Made by a program: the position numbers and the translations under genes. The notes under the pieces were generated by a model that had not been told where the DNA came from, ran no database searches, and saw nothing but the letters and a program-made list of their open reading frames with translations. Below are positions 1-8,655 of a stretch of 64,000 nt of DNA, piece by piece. Position 1 is the stretch's first letter. Every line of letters begins with the position of its first letter. This DNA is from Sideroxydans sp. (GTDB lineage Bacteria > Pseudomonadota > Gammaproteobacteria > Burkholderiales > Gallionellaceae), in the NCBI GenBank assembly GCA_028710605.1, contig JAQTTU010000001.1:310001-374000 (forward strand), read 5' to 3'.

Positions 1-1067
1 AACAGAATCATCAAAATATTCATCATCGGCACAGCCGTCTTAGCGAATATTGAGGCTCCTGCCGCCTGATCCAAACGAGTTTGATCCTGCGCACTGAAAA
101 CACCCGCGTTAGCAATACAAGTGCTGGTCATCAATGATGCTGACGTGTTGCACTTGATGGCATTTGACAGCGGCTGCATGGCGATCGCATTGACGATGAA
201 GGATTGTGCATCTTGCTGCGCCGACATCAATCCGCCAGTTACGTCATTAAGCGCGTCCGTCAGATTTGAAAGTTCTGTTCCTGGCACAATCGGAATTGGT
301 CGATCAGAAAATGACTTTGTAATGAGTGAATGCAATCCGCCCGCAGTGATAATAGGATTGGCACTCACAAGTCCTGTTGCGGCGGCCAAGGCGGACTGAG
401 AACTTTCACATGTATATGTAGAGCCTGCTGTTGGCCCGCCATCTGCATAAAACACCGTCAACCCGGCAACCGGAAACGAACCATCAGTAGCCAACATGTA
501 ATTGGTAAGAATCGGGGTGTTGATCGCTTTCTTTGAATCCCAGGCCGTAGAATATTGGGCGCAATCACGAATGTAAGACTCAAACGAATTTGACCAATTT
601 GAACTTGCTGATTTGACATTACCGGGACGCAATGAGTAGATCAATTTAAGTGGATTTGCGAATCCGCCGTCTTTAAATGTTTTGCTAGCCGTCGGGGTTG
701 TCATTGTTGACTCAATCAAATTTCCAAGTTCATAGGAAATTTTCGAAGCGAAACTCGCTGGCACACCGACTATCAAAGGGATGTTGGCGACATTATCAAC
801 TTGACCGGTATAGTAGTCTTCGACAGTGAGCGTCATCTTCGGCTGAATGCCGCCGAAATACAGAAAAAACAATATTAGAAAAGCATTTACATTCGGCTTG
901 CCCCCACTCACCGCTGGCAGAATCATAAACAGCAAAGCAATCAAAAACGAGAGAAGAATCAGCGAGCCACCATTGAAGGTGGGAGAGCCGAAGATCATTC
1001 CGACTGCATTGAGCGCCGACATCACCATTTGGTGCTCACCGAACGAGAAGATAGTTCCGACTGTCAT
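1..1067 (-). CDS. traG: TraG, mating-pair stabilisation protein (N-terminal part, cut by window edge)
   Basis: The frame is open from the ATG at 1067 to the window edge, giving about 355 residues of a protein that is normally around 900 or more. It starts 18 bp after the traH stop with an AAGGAAA ribosome site. Hydrophobic segments near residues 35-55 and 65-80 are followed by a VDNVANIPL stretch, which is the hallmark of the TraG N-terminal domain. In F-type systems the N-terminal inner-membrane part helps pilus assembly, while the C-terminal periplasmic part acts in mating-pair stabilisation and entry exclusion. Order TraF-TraH-TraG matches F-like plasmids. The exclusion-determining C-terminus lies outside the window. 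Confidence 0.85.
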   Translation of the reverse strand, partial: MTVGTIFSFGEHQMVMSALNAVGMIFGSPTFNGGSLILLSFLIALLFMILPAVSGGKPNVNAFLILFFLYFGGIQPKMTLTVEDYYTGQVDNVANIPLIVGVPASFASKISYELGNLIESTMTTPTASKTFKDGGFANPLKLIYSLRPGNVKSASSNWSNSFESYIRDCAQYSTAWDSKKAINTPILTNYMLATDGSFPVAGLTVFYADGGPTAGSTYTCESSQSALAAATGLVSANPIITAGGLHSLITKSFSDRPIPIVPGTELSNLTDALNDVTGGLMSAQQDAQSFIVNAIAMQPLSNAIKCNTSASLMTSTCIANAGVFSAQDQTRLDQAAGASIFAKTAVPMMNILMIL

Positions 1068-1084
1068 GATTTTCCTTGTTGCGG

Positions 1085-2593
1085 CTAATTATTTTTTTGG
1101 TCGCGTGCCGCCACAATGGCATCAACATACGCCATGGCACTCTGGATTGACGCATCTTCCCGATAAATATCATCGGCAATTTTTGTGCGCTCTCCGCGAA
1201 GCTCTACTATCCTGTCTTTTACATCTTGAGAAAGTTCAACAAACTGCTTGGCTCCCGGAATTGGATTGCCACTACCATCAAGATTGCTCGATGATTCCAT
1301 GCCCGATATGGCCATCAATGACGCATTGGCGATTCGATCAACTATTTCGAGTGCCATAAAGTGCTTCAGCTTTGTTGTCAGGTATGGAATGTTGCTGTAC
1401 TCATTGCCATGCATTTTGCGAATCATGCTCACAACGGGAGCGGGCATGATGTCCAGAAAAATAGCCTGCTCTGTTGTTAGCGCTTTATTTCCGTTTGTTG
1501 CGCCGGCAATTCGTGCGGAGATTGATGTTGGATCGACAGGAAGGCTCATGTTGGTACCATTGACCGTCGTCGTCATTGTTCCACCATTTAGTTTGTCTTT
1601 AATTTTTTGTGTATCAGCAAGCGATAACCAAGCTGGATTTCCATTCATCATGACTTCGACATACGTTTCTGCATCAACAAATGTCAACGCAGTGGCTGAA
1701 GGTGTTAGACAGCGAACAGGTTCATCACACGTCCATTTGTACTTCCCTTCGCCACCTTTCAGTAAGTCATAAAAACCCAATTTCGGATCTATCGGGTAAG
1801 CATCTACATTTTTTGGGTCTTTTGTAATGGAAGTCGTTTTGACAAAAGAACCAAGCATCGACAACAATATTTCTTGAACGTATTGAGGCCCTAAAACAGC
1901 ATCCGCAGGAACGTTAAATAATGGATAAGTAACCTTGCTGCCAGATTTTGCATTGGCTAATCCTTTCCACGTTGTATTACCCATTGACGGTGATTTGTCT
2001 TCAGCATTTTGAGTAGATGGATTGTTATTACAAAGCGTATCTGTCTTACATGTTAGCCAGTCACCAATAGTGCCTGAATTTGCTAAATCTTTGCCTAATG
2101 ATTCGCCATATTCGGAAGCTGCCTTGTTTATTGGCCCCATCATTGAAGTTGCAATCTGGCAGCTATTCATCTGCATTGAATTCAGTTTCTGTGCTAAATC
2201 GTTAAATTTTGCCATCAAGCCGGAAATCATTGGGGAGACAAACTCAATGGCTGCCTGGAACAGCAAACCCTGAGCATTGTTCATGATGGCTTTTAATGTG
2301 GAAACTATCTGATCCTTGTTGACGTATGAGAATGATCCCATGTAAATGTCCGCGCCAGAGCAGCCGGCAGAAACGTGCGGTGGTGAAAAATTGAACAATT
2401 GAATTGATGAGATGGGGGTACGATAAACTGCGCTCCCGCCTACAAAAGCATGACGGTCTTTGGTATCAATATTGCCGCCCGCCGTTACGTTGCTGTTCCA
2501 CATGCTCTGCAAACCGGTCGAATTAGCAGTTTGTGCAGTCGCTAGGAATGCGATCATCACTACACAAGATATTTTTTTTGCAAATATTTTCAT
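1085..2593 (-). CDS. traH: TraH, F-type pilus assembly protein
   Basis: Product of 502 residues with an N-terminal signal peptide (MKIFAKK start, cut near residue 25). The segment SAGCSGADIYMGSFSYVN near residues 80-97 and the later NSCQIA block match the conserved TraH core. TraH is a periplasmic/outer-membrane protein needed for pilus assembly together with TraF and TraW. I chose ATG 2593 because it has GGGGG about 7 nt upstream; a TTG at 2605 would add four residues. It lies 12 bp downstream of traF in the same operon. The C-terminal region (last about 100 residues) is typically coiled and charged. Confidence 0.9.
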   Translation of the reverse strand: MKIFAKKISCVVMIAFLATAQTANSTGLQSMWNSNVTAGGNIDTKDRHAFVGGSAVYRTPISSIQLFNFSPPHVSAGCSGADIYMGSFSYVNKDQIVSTLKAIMNNAQGLLFQAAIEFVSPMISGLMAKFNDLAQKLNSMQMNSCQIATSMMGPINKAASEYGESLGKDLANSGTIGDWLTCKTDTLCNNNPSTQNAEDKSPSMGNTTWKGLANAKSGSKVTYPLFNVPADAVLGPQYVQEILLSMLGSFVKTTSITKDPKNVDAYPIDPKLGFYDLLKGGEGKYKWTCDEPVRCLTPSATALTFVDAETYVEVMMNGNPAWLSLADTQKIKDKLNGGTMTTTVNGTNMSLPVDPTSISARIAGATNGNKALTTEQAIFLDIMPAPVVSMIRKMHGNEYSNIPYLTTKLKHFMALEIVDRIANASLMAISGMESSSNLDGSGNPIPGAKQFVELSQDVKDRIVELRGERTKIADDIYREDASIQSAMAYVDAIVAARDQKNN

Positions 2594-2605
2594 GCCAACC
2601 CCCAA

Positions 2606-3511
2606 TTAGTACCGATCGTCCAACTTGCTTTTAACGTAGTCCACAAACTTGTCTGGATCGTCATACGCCCCATCTTTCATATCATCCAAAGTCAGCACGC
2701 CGCGCGTGAACGGATCTATGTCTTTCACCATGTCAGCAGGTATTAAATTGGCCAACTTCGCTGCTGTAAGCAGCGTTGACTCCAACTGATCTTCTGCCAT
2801 CAATCCAAATGAAATTGGTACATAGGTTTTTGGTGGAATAGCCAACACGGTAGTTGGATATCTTTTAATGCCCAGCATCTTGGCGTGGCCGTTGTCTTTT
2901 ACCCACCCGGTCGCGCCCGGCAATCCTTTCCCATCAACGGAAATAAACATCACATCAAATTTATAATGTTTCGCAACATTGTTCACGATTGAAATTTGTG
3001 TTTTGCAAAACGAGCATTTCGAATCAAAAAACACAAACAGCCCAGCCGATTTTTGAGCCAACAACGACAATGCCTTGCGCTTTACCTCTTTAGCTCCGTT
3101 CATCACCTCATCGCGTTGTGTTCCATTGAACGGCATGGAATTGTTCATATCCAGAAACGGATCGGTCTTGATCAACTCCATGTGAACGTCGGTGTACCGC
3201 TGCATCTTGTCGCCCAAGGTCCGAATTAGATAAGCGTAAGCTGCGACATTTTCCTTTGTTGGATTGTCGTAGGCGCGCTCCTGCATGATGGGAATCATTT
3301 TTCGCATCCATGCAACGGTCATCGGTTTTTTTTCGGGCTGAGATGCCTCTGGCTGCGCCTGAACTTGAGGTTTTTTTTCTGGGGTTGGAGATGGCTTTTT
3401 TGGTTCTGGATCGGTTTCATAGAAGAACCATCCTTTATCCGGGCGACCATCCTCAGCATGGCATACGCCAAACATGAGAATCAGAGTGATCGCCGCCAGA
3501 ACACGCTTCAT
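2606..3511 (-). CDS. traF: TraF, periplasmic thioredoxin-fold pilus assembly protein
   Basis: Product of 301 residues with a signal peptide ending at CHA (about residue 19). A proline/lysine-rich linker is followed by a thioredoxin-like domain containing FFDSKCSFCKTQ near residue 164. A CxxC pair is therefore present here; the F-plasmid TraF lacks it but many other family members have it. The downstream FISVDGKGLPG is typical of TraF. It belongs with TraH, TraW, TraU and TrbC in the periplasmic pilus assembly set. The start overlaps the trbI stop by one base, so translation is probably coupled. The CxxC could make it an active oxidoreductase serving the cysteine-rich TraU and TraN proteins; that is inference. 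Confidence 0.88.
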   Translation of the reverse strand: MKRVLAAITLILMFGVCHAEDGRPDKGWFFYETDPEPKKPSPTPEKKPQVQAQPEASQPEKKPMTVAWMRKMIPIMQERAYDNPTKENVAAYAYLIRTLGDKMQRYTDVHMELIKTDPFLDMNNSMPFNGTQRDEVMNGAKEVKRKALSLLAQKSAGLFVFFDSKCSFCKTQISIVNNVAKHYKFDVMFISVDGKGLPGATGWVKDNGHAKMLGIKRYPTTVLAIPPKTYVPISFGLMAEDQLESTLLTAAKLANLIPADMVKDIDPFTRGVLTLDDMKDGAYDDPDKFVDYVKSKLDDRY

Positions 3512-3948
3512 TATTTATCCAGAACCAAATCAAGTTTTGCAGCGACTTCATTTGTGATGTCATGGCCATCCGGCGCTGCAACTACATAGCGCCGATCCAA
3601 GACCAGCACGTCGGCACGCCTATACTCATCCAGGAGCGCCGCCATTTGATTTGAGAACTCTTTACCGCTGGCGGTCGGATCGTTTTTACCCGTCTCTTTC
3701 TTACTCTCTTCAATAAATTTCTTGGTCGCCGCCGAGATAATTCCACCCATATCAAGGTACACCACGTTCGTTATGGTTGACTGCGCCGCTGGTGAGGCAA
3801 AATGCCCTGCATGCTGCTTCAAACCAAACAGAGTGAGTGCGCCCAAGACCAGCACACCCACAAAGACAATGGCTACATTGCTGTTCGATTTAACTGGCAG
3901 AATTACTTCAACAGGTTTTTCCGACGGTATTTTTTCTTGCTCAGTCAT
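3511..3948 (-). CDS. trbI: TrbI, F-type conjugation inner-membrane protein
   Basis: Product of 145 residues with a short charged cytoplasmic N-terminus, one membrane span at about residues 25-45 and a periplasmic domain. The pattern VVYLDMGGII followed by a C-terminal VLDRRYVVAAPDGHDIT matches F-type TrbI (128 residues in F), where an equivalent VxAPDI segment occurs. TrbI affects pilus retraction and length in F. It sits between pilin copy 1 and traF, whereas in F trbI lies between traC and traW, so the gene order is rearranged. Confidence 0.75.
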   Translation of the reverse strand: MTEQEKIPSEKPVEVILPVKSNSNVAIVFVGVLVLGALTLFGLKQHAGHFASPAAQSTITNVVYLDMGGIISAATKKFIEESKKETGKNDPTASGKEFSNQMAALLDEYRRADVLVLDRRYVVAAPDGHDITNEVAAKLDLVLDK

Positions 3949-3974
3949 GTCCTCTCCTTAAATAATTCATGGCG

Positions 3975-4316
3975 CTAAAATATTGCAGGCAATGTCTCCA
4001 TGGCGACAGGCAGAGTCGCCGCGAACATCCCGTTCAGCACTGCCGGGCCGACGTTCATCGCGAGCGCCACACCAACCGCGCCAACCAGCACCGTCAATTT
4101 GCCGGTGGTAGCTGCGAAGATCGCCACGATGAAGGCGATGAGCGAAACCAACACGCCCATCGAACCCTTCATCCATGCATACAACATGCCGACCGGCGTA
4201 GTTGGTGTGGCGATCGTACCGAACGTTGTATTGCCTGCAGCCATCGCCTCATCACCAAACAGAGCACTCAAAATGCAGATTGCCGCAGCACAAAAATACC
4301 AAGCATTCCTTTTCAT
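3975..4316 (-). CDS. traA: Conjugative pilin, copy 1 (TraA/VirB2-like)
   Basis: Prepilin of 113 residues with a signal peptide ending at AMA and a mature part of about 88 residues with two hydrophobic helices separated by a TTGKLT loop. That is the F-type/VirB2 pilin topology. I chose ATG 4316 because TTGGAGA precedes it; a TTG at 4328 is in frame upstream. The mature part is almost identical to the product at 7755-8099, while the signal peptides are unrelated, which is unusual. It lies directly downstream of the S26-type peptidase gene, a plausible processing enzyme. Confidence 0.85.
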   Translation of the reverse strand: MKRNAWYFCAAAICILSALFGDEAMAAGNTTFGTIATPTTPVGMLYAWMKGSMGVLVSLIAFIVAIFAATTGKLTVLVGAVGVALAMNVGPAVLNGMFAATLPVAMETLPAIF

Positions 4317-4355
4317 AATTTTCTCCAAAAAATTGCAGCGTTAAATCCCTACTGC

Positions 4356-4904
4356 TTAGAAAATCGGATACACCGATCCGATTACTGCCTCTTGCGGCAG
4401 GAAACCCCAATAGCGACCATCGAAGCTATGCGGCACCGTGCCAATCATTAGTACGTTGCCAGGTGGTACTGTTTCAGTACGCTCAAAGCTGGCCACGTCG
4501 CGCTTCATGTAGCTGGATGCAGACTTCTCAATATCCAACGGCCCAATCACCTTGTTGTTGATGCTGAACTCACCGCTCTTTACTGAGATGACATCGCCCG
4601 CCACAGCGCCCACCATTTTCACAATGACTTTTCCGTCAAACAGATACCCCATACGAGTGCCGGGAGTAAACGCAATAATGTCACCACGCTTGAATTCAGA
4701 CACGTGGTGGTATCTGACAAGGTACAAGGTGTATGGCAGACAAGATGCGTTCTGTTCGTCATACAACAGCCGCATGTTTAATACACTTGCGGTTATCAAT
4801 AAGACAAAGGAAAAAAAAACGATTCCTTTTCCCATTGTTTTGAGCAGCCTGCGCCCACACCAAGGTGTGGGCGCAGGCGCGCCCGGTGCATACACACCAC
4901 TCAT
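4356..4904 (-). CDS. Signal-peptidase-like S26 protein of the transfer operon, active-site Ser replaced by Cys
   Basis: Product of 182 residues with one N-terminal membrane span at about 25-45 and an S26 fold in the periplasm. Blocks are visible in order: ASCLPYTLYLV (nucleophile box), RGDIIAF, VKMVGAVAGD (general-base lysine box), NVLMIG and SFDGRYWG. In RP4 TraF and LepB-type enzymes the nucleophile box reads SxP with a serine; here that position is the cysteine of SCLP. Either the adjacent serine acts or this is a Cys/Lys enzyme. It sits immediately upstream of pilin copy 1, so prepilin maturation is the likely job. Its start overlaps the preceding gene (ATGA). Confidence 0.75.
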   Translation of the reverse strand: MSGVYAPGAPAPTPWCGRRLLKTMGKGIVFFSFVLLITASVLNMRLLYDEQNASCLPYTLYLVRYHHVSEFKRGDIIAFTPGTRMGYLFDGKVIVKMVGAVAGDVISVKSGEFSINNKVIGPLDIEKSASSYMKRDVASFERTETVPPGNVLMIGTVPHSFDGRYWGFLPQEAVIGSVYPIF

Positions 4905-5128
4905 TTAGAACTGTCCTGCTGCTCCATCCCTGCTGCTTTCCACAGCTTGCCAAGCTCGAAGAGCTGCATAAACGAAACGCCAAAAGCAAATCCAGCCACA
5001 AGTGCTGGCAAAACGTAAACGCTTGCTGCTGCAGCGTCGGTGCGTGGTACGACCAACATGCCAAAAAACGCAGCGATAATTGCGATCGCAGCTTTTCTGC
5101 TTTTTGCGCTAAGAAAAATATTCTTCAT
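4901..5128 (-). CDS. Small inner-membrane protein of transfer operon, unknown
   Basis: Product of 75 residues that I do not recognise. It has a basic start (MKNIFLSAKSRK) and two hydrophobic stretches at about residues 13-30 and 37-55, so it is probably a two-span inner-membrane protein. It is translationally coupled to the S26-type peptidase gene by an ATGA overlap. Position between traC and the peptidase/pilin pair suggests a role in pilin handling, comparable to the small chaperone TraQ in F, but there is no sequence support for that equivalence. Confidence 0.6.
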   Translation of the reverse strand: MKNIFLSAKSRKAAIAIIAAFFGMLVVPRTDAAAASVYVLPALVAGFAFGVSFMQLFELGKLWKAAGMEQQDSSK

Positions 5129-5157
5129 GTTTTCTCCAAGATTGATTAAATGAAATG

Positions 5158-5222
5158 AAGCCCCAGCCAGCAGCCCAAATGCTGCGTTGTGGCGGGGTTC
5201 CTTGGCACATTACCGCCAAGGC
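5158..5222. other. Two inverted repeats in the traC-downstream gap
   Basis: The 144-bp gap between traC and the next gene holds a 7-bp stem, CCTTGGC/GCCAAGG (5200-5221), and a longer imperfect GC-rich stem around 5161-5197 that includes GCAGC and GCTGC arms. Neither is followed by a strong T-run on the minus strand, so a processing or attenuation site is as likely as a terminator. Confidence 0.4.
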
Positions 5223-5272
5223 ATAGATCACATCGCTGCGACCGGTTTGGAGCCTTCTCCCCTACCTTGTTT

Positions 5273-7687
5273 TTATCCGCGCTCCGCGATTAACTCGTTA
5301 ATTACATCAACGGCATTTTCACCGGCATGAATTCGATCCAGTACAGCATCTCGCTCCCAACCTTTAGTTGAGAACAAGACTTGCGGGAACCTGTCAACAA
5401 TCAGTCGTACTACACCCCATGAGTCGCCACTTCGAATCATCATTTCCGAATAACGACCAGGGATGGTATGAATCGACTTCATCATGCTCAGGGTGTAAGG
5501 ATCCAGTTTTAAATTGCCGGATTTAAGCGCGTGCTCAATCGAGTCCGGCTTTTGCTGCATAATGATCTGCCATGCTGAGCTGCCGATGATCGCGCGGCCA
5601 ACAGGCGAGTCATACAGATCGGCAATGCTTTGAGTAATAATCCATGCAGCACCCTCATGTTTGCGGACCTTTCGATAGGCGGCCTCAATTGCCTTGCCCA
5701 TGATCGGATCATCCAATAATGCCCACGCCTCATCGACCAGAAGCAATTTTTTACGCCCTGAGGTCAGATACATTTCATGGCTAATGCTGTCAAACAGCAA
5801 AAGTAAAACGACTTGCTGCAGAACTTTTTTGCTGTGCAAATCTTGCAATTCAAGAACGACGTAGTCGTTGGTCAAATCGACGTTATTCGCGCCATTAAAC
5901 CAGCGCCCGAAGGAACCTTGGCGTGTGAATGGATATAGCTGCGTGCCGATATCTTTTATGCGCAGATCCTTGTCGTTCAGACACTGCTCTGCGACCAGCG
6001 TGATATCCGCCTCATGGCCGGCGACGCTGAAAGCGGCGAGGATCTTCGCTTCAATCGCGGCCTGCCTGAAGTCATCAAGCCCATCTACCGGTGCTGCCAT
6101 CTTGGTAATGACAGCTTTAAGCATATCCATGTCTTCTTTGATATCGACTACATGGGTAAACGGATTTAAGCAAATATTGCTATCTTCGGAGAATTCGATG
6201 AACTGCCCGCCAAGAACCCGGCACAATTTTTCTTGGGATCTCCCTTGGTCAATAGACCAAACACGTCCGCCACTTGCTCTCATATCGCAAATGATTTTTT
6301 GTGCAACGAAAGATTTACCCGCTCCCGCTTCGGCCACAATAAAACCGTTGTAGTTCGTTGGTGAATCGTAGGGATCAAACAATGCCAATTGTCCTCGCCG
6401 ACCAATGAACAAACTCATTCCGCCTGTGCCACTGCCCTGCCAGTTTCCAAGAATTGGTAAGTGATGAATTGCATGAGAAATGCACAACGTGCTAAAACGG
6501 TAGAGGTTTTTAATGCCTTGAACACTCTGTCCAAACGGCAAGACAGTATAGAAAAGAGGTCTCAGAATGACCCTATCTTCACGCATTTCAAAACCAAACG
6601 AAGCTGCCCATGCGCGCCAAGCGGCGGCCAGGCCGGACAACCTTTCTCTGCTGCGTGAAAATAGCGTCATAGTGAAATTCAGTTCGCATAGCATTCCTGC
6701 ATCGCCGTCGATCTCTTGAATCAGCTTATCCATGCCTCTTTGCTTATATCCCAACATCGGAATAAAGCGCGCAATCGGGCCAATTGCTTGGTTAGTTAAC
6801 CATGCGTACTTTGTGCGAACTGCAGACTGCTTTTTTTCTTGATCTGGGTAATAGATTGTTGCGGACATCCAGAATGGATCGGTAACCTGATTCTGTGAAC
6901 CCATTGGATCGCCAATCAACATATTCATCAACCCAATACCGGCTGTTTTTGGGTAACGCTTAACAGCGAGCATCTTGGCGAAATATTTCCCATCGTCAAA
7001 ATTGATCTCGTCGTTTTTGCTTTTGAAATCGACAGAAGTTGCTGGTGCAAATACCTGTTCACGAGTTGGCAAATAATCATCAACCGCGAAATCATCTCGC
7101 TCATACAAATAAAAAAAACGTCGTAATAACGCGAGATAGGATGACTCATCCATCTGTTTCAAATTTAGCCCTGCAGACCCCAGTCCTTCTTTAAGTTTCG
7201 CAGCGAGATCAGAAACCTGTTCTCTCTCGTTTGCGCTTGGTTTAAGTGAGCAAGGAATTGTTATGCTTACGATGACGCGCTGACGATTTAAGCAGGTGTT
7301 GTTCATGCCTCTAAGAGGGGCTTCAACGCCTTGCGTCAGCATTTCCACATGCTTCTGAGCAACCTCGGCAAGAATGCCGCGTGCCTCTATTTTTTTGGAC
7401 AGGTAGAGTCCTGACATCAACGACACATCCGGTTCGGAGAAAAGCCCGAACTGAATAAATGTGTCCTTCGGAAATCGAGTTGTAAGAACAGATTTTAGAC
7501 GGCTGACGGTACTTTCGTCGGCACCTGTAATTGGTTGCGCTTCAAAACAAACACCAAGACGGTTTTCTCCAGAATTGAATTGAAGAATGAACGCCCCGCT
7601 TTCAGGATCAAATGACCTGGCTGCTATATTCATATATGGCAATCCAGAACGTTCTGGTTGAAGTTGAATTTTAGTTGCGATGTCCAT
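5273..7687 (-). CDS. traC: TraC, F-type conjugation ATPase (VirB4 family)
   Basis: Product of 804 residues, near the 875 of F TraC. The N-terminal half is the TraC/VirB4 platform domain. Walker A (AEAGAGKS) is at about residues 453-460 and Walker B (LLLVDEAWALL) at about 650. The following ITQSIADL segment is a typical VirB4 motif III region. The enzyme is a cytoplasmic, membrane-associated hexameric ATPase that drives pilus assembly. No convincing ribosome site precedes ATG 7687, so translation may be weak or coupled. It is separated from pilin copy 2 by a strong hairpin at 7717-7750, which could lower traC expression relative to pilin. Confidence 0.93.
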   Translation of the reverse strand: MDIATKIQLQPERSGLPYMNIAARSFDPESGAFILQFNSGENRLGVCFEAQPITGADESTVSRLKSVLTTRFPKDTFIQFGLFSEPDVSLMSGLYLSKKIEARGILAEVAQKHVEMLTQGVEAPLRGMNNTCLNRQRVIVSITIPCSLKPSANEREQVSDLAAKLKEGLGSAGLNLKQMDESSYLALLRRFFYLYERDDFAVDDYLPTREQVFAPATSVDFKSKNDEINFDDGKYFAKMLAVKRYPKTAGIGLMNMLIGDPMGSQNQVTDPFWMSATIYYPDQEKKQSAVRTKYAWLTNQAIGPIARFIPMLGYKQRGMDKLIQEIDGDAGMLCELNFTMTLFSRSRERLSGLAAAWRAWAASFGFEMREDRVILRPLFYTVLPFGQSVQGIKNLYRFSTLCISHAIHHLPILGNWQGSGTGGMSLFIGRRGQLALFDPYDSPTNYNGFIVAEAGAGKSFVAQKIICDMRASGGRVWSIDQGRSQEKLCRVLGGQFIEFSEDSNICLNPFTHVVDIKEDMDMLKAVITKMAAPVDGLDDFRQAAIEAKILAAFSVAGHEADITLVAEQCLNDKDLRIKDIGTQLYPFTRQGSFGRWFNGANNVDLTNDYVVLELQDLHSKKVLQQVVLLLLFDSISHEMYLTSGRKKLLLVDEAWALLDDPIMGKAIEAAYRKVRKHEGAAWIITQSIADLYDSPVGRAIIGSSAWQIIMQQKPDSIEHALKSGNLKLDPYTLSMMKSIHTIPGRYSEMMIRSGDSWGVVRLIVDRFPQVLFSTKGWERDAVLDRIHAGENAVDVINELIAERG

Positions 7688-7716
7688 TGGAGAATTTGAT
7701 TAAATTCGAAACAAGC

Positions 7717-7750
7717 AATGCAAGCTGACCATTGCTGGTCAGCTTGCATT
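7717..7750 (-). terminator. 14-bp hairpin directly after pilin copy 2
   Basis: AATGCAAGCTGACC and its exact complement flank a 6-nt loop, four bases past the pilin stop codon on the minus strand. No T-run follows, only TTGTTTCG. It is therefore likely to be a leaky terminator or a 3' stabilising hairpin that would keep pilin mRNA more abundant than the downstream traC message. Confidence 0.6.
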
Positions 7751-7754
7751 GGTG

Positions 7755-8099
7755 TTACATCACAGCTGGCAACGCTGCCATGACGACCGGCAGAGTCGCC
7801 GCGAACATCCCGTTAAGCACTGCCGGGCCTACGTTCATCGCGAGCGCAACACCAACCGCGCCAACCAGCACCGTCAACTTGCCAGTGGTGGCTGCGAAGA
7901 TCGCCACGATGAACGCTATCAGCGAAACCAACACACCCATCGAACCCTTCATCCACGCGTACAACATACCGACCGGCGTGGTAGCAGTGGCGATCGTACC
8001 GAACGTCGTATCACCGGCGGCCATAGCCGAGCCGCTAAAGAAAAGACCCAACACAAAGATCGCTGAAATGGCATAAAGAATTGATTTCCACTTAAACAT
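7755..8099 (-). CDS. traA: Conjugative pilin, copy 2 (TraA/VirB2-like)
   Basis: Prepilin of 114 residues with signal peptide ending at AMA and a two-helix mature part. The mature region differs from copy 1 at only a handful of sites (N/D near the start, P/A, and changes in the last ten residues), whereas the leader is unrelated. A GGGAG ribosome site lies 8 nt before the ATG. It occupies the pilin slot next to traV and traC. In the standard F order traA precedes traL, so the position is shifted. The strong hairpin just after the stop suggests this is the main pilin copy. Confidence 0.85.
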   Translation of the reverse strand: MFKWKSILYAISAIFVLGLFFSGSAMAAGDTTFGTIATATTPVGMLYAWMKGSMGVLVSLIAFIVAIFAATTGKLTVLVGAVGVALAMNVGPAVLNGMFAATLPVVMAALPAVM

Positions 8100-8151
8100 A
8101 ACTACTCCCTCACAAAGATTAAAAAAGCCCCATACGGCCTGCGCCGATTTC

Positions 8152-8655
8152 TCAGTTCAAAATCTCACCCTGGGCTTTAGGTTGAGATCTCGCACTTCCA
8201 TCACCATCAACAGGTTTAACTGCTGGCATTGGAAGCGCTGAAGAAATACGATGAGAAACAGGCGGCTCAATACCTTCGAAATTATCGTCGCCGACTTTCC
8301 ATTGCTGTGTTTGCATTACCGTGAATATGAGTCCTGGCCAATGCTGATCTTTGTTCTTATCTGTCCATGGCGCGATCCAGATTCGCATTACATGCGCTTG
8401 CTCAAGAACAGGAACTGGCTCAAGATCTTCAAATTGTCCGTGCCCCACCAAAACAACTTCAACCGGGCCGGGGTTATATCCAGATTTACCTGATTTTTTA
8501 TTAGATGAAATGTCATAGACTTGTCGTGGAGTCTTGCAGACGACACCTTTAGGCATGCCAGGACAATCGAATTCACTGCTCCCGCCTGGACTGAAAACAG
8601 AACAACCAGTTAGCATCAATACACCCGACACTATTGCAATTTTTATATTCATCAT
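8152..8655 (-). CDS. traV: TraV, outer-membrane lipoprotein of the F-type core complex
   Basis: Product of 167 residues with a lipobox (LTGC, modified Cys at about residue 18). The block FDCPGMPKGVVCKT and, later, HVMRIWIAPWTDKN are diagnostic of TraV. TraV anchors the TraK-TraB envelope-spanning core to the outer membrane, as VirB7 does. Start overlaps the traB stop (ATGATGA), so the genes are translationally coupled. The mature protein is short and proline-rich, as usual for the family. Confidence 0.9.
   Translation of the reverse strand: MMNIKIAIVSGVLMLTGCSVFSPGGSSEFDCPGMPKGVVCKTPRQVYDISSNKKSGKSGYNPGPVEVVLVGHGQFEDLEPVPVLEQAHVMRIWIAPWTDKNKDQHWPGLIFTVMQTQQWKVGDDNFEGIEPPVSHRISSALPMPAVKPVDGDGSARSQPKAQGEILN

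Noticed and set aside
847..1359. 170-codon plus-strand frame across traG and traH
   Set aside because: Antisense to two well-supported transfer genes.
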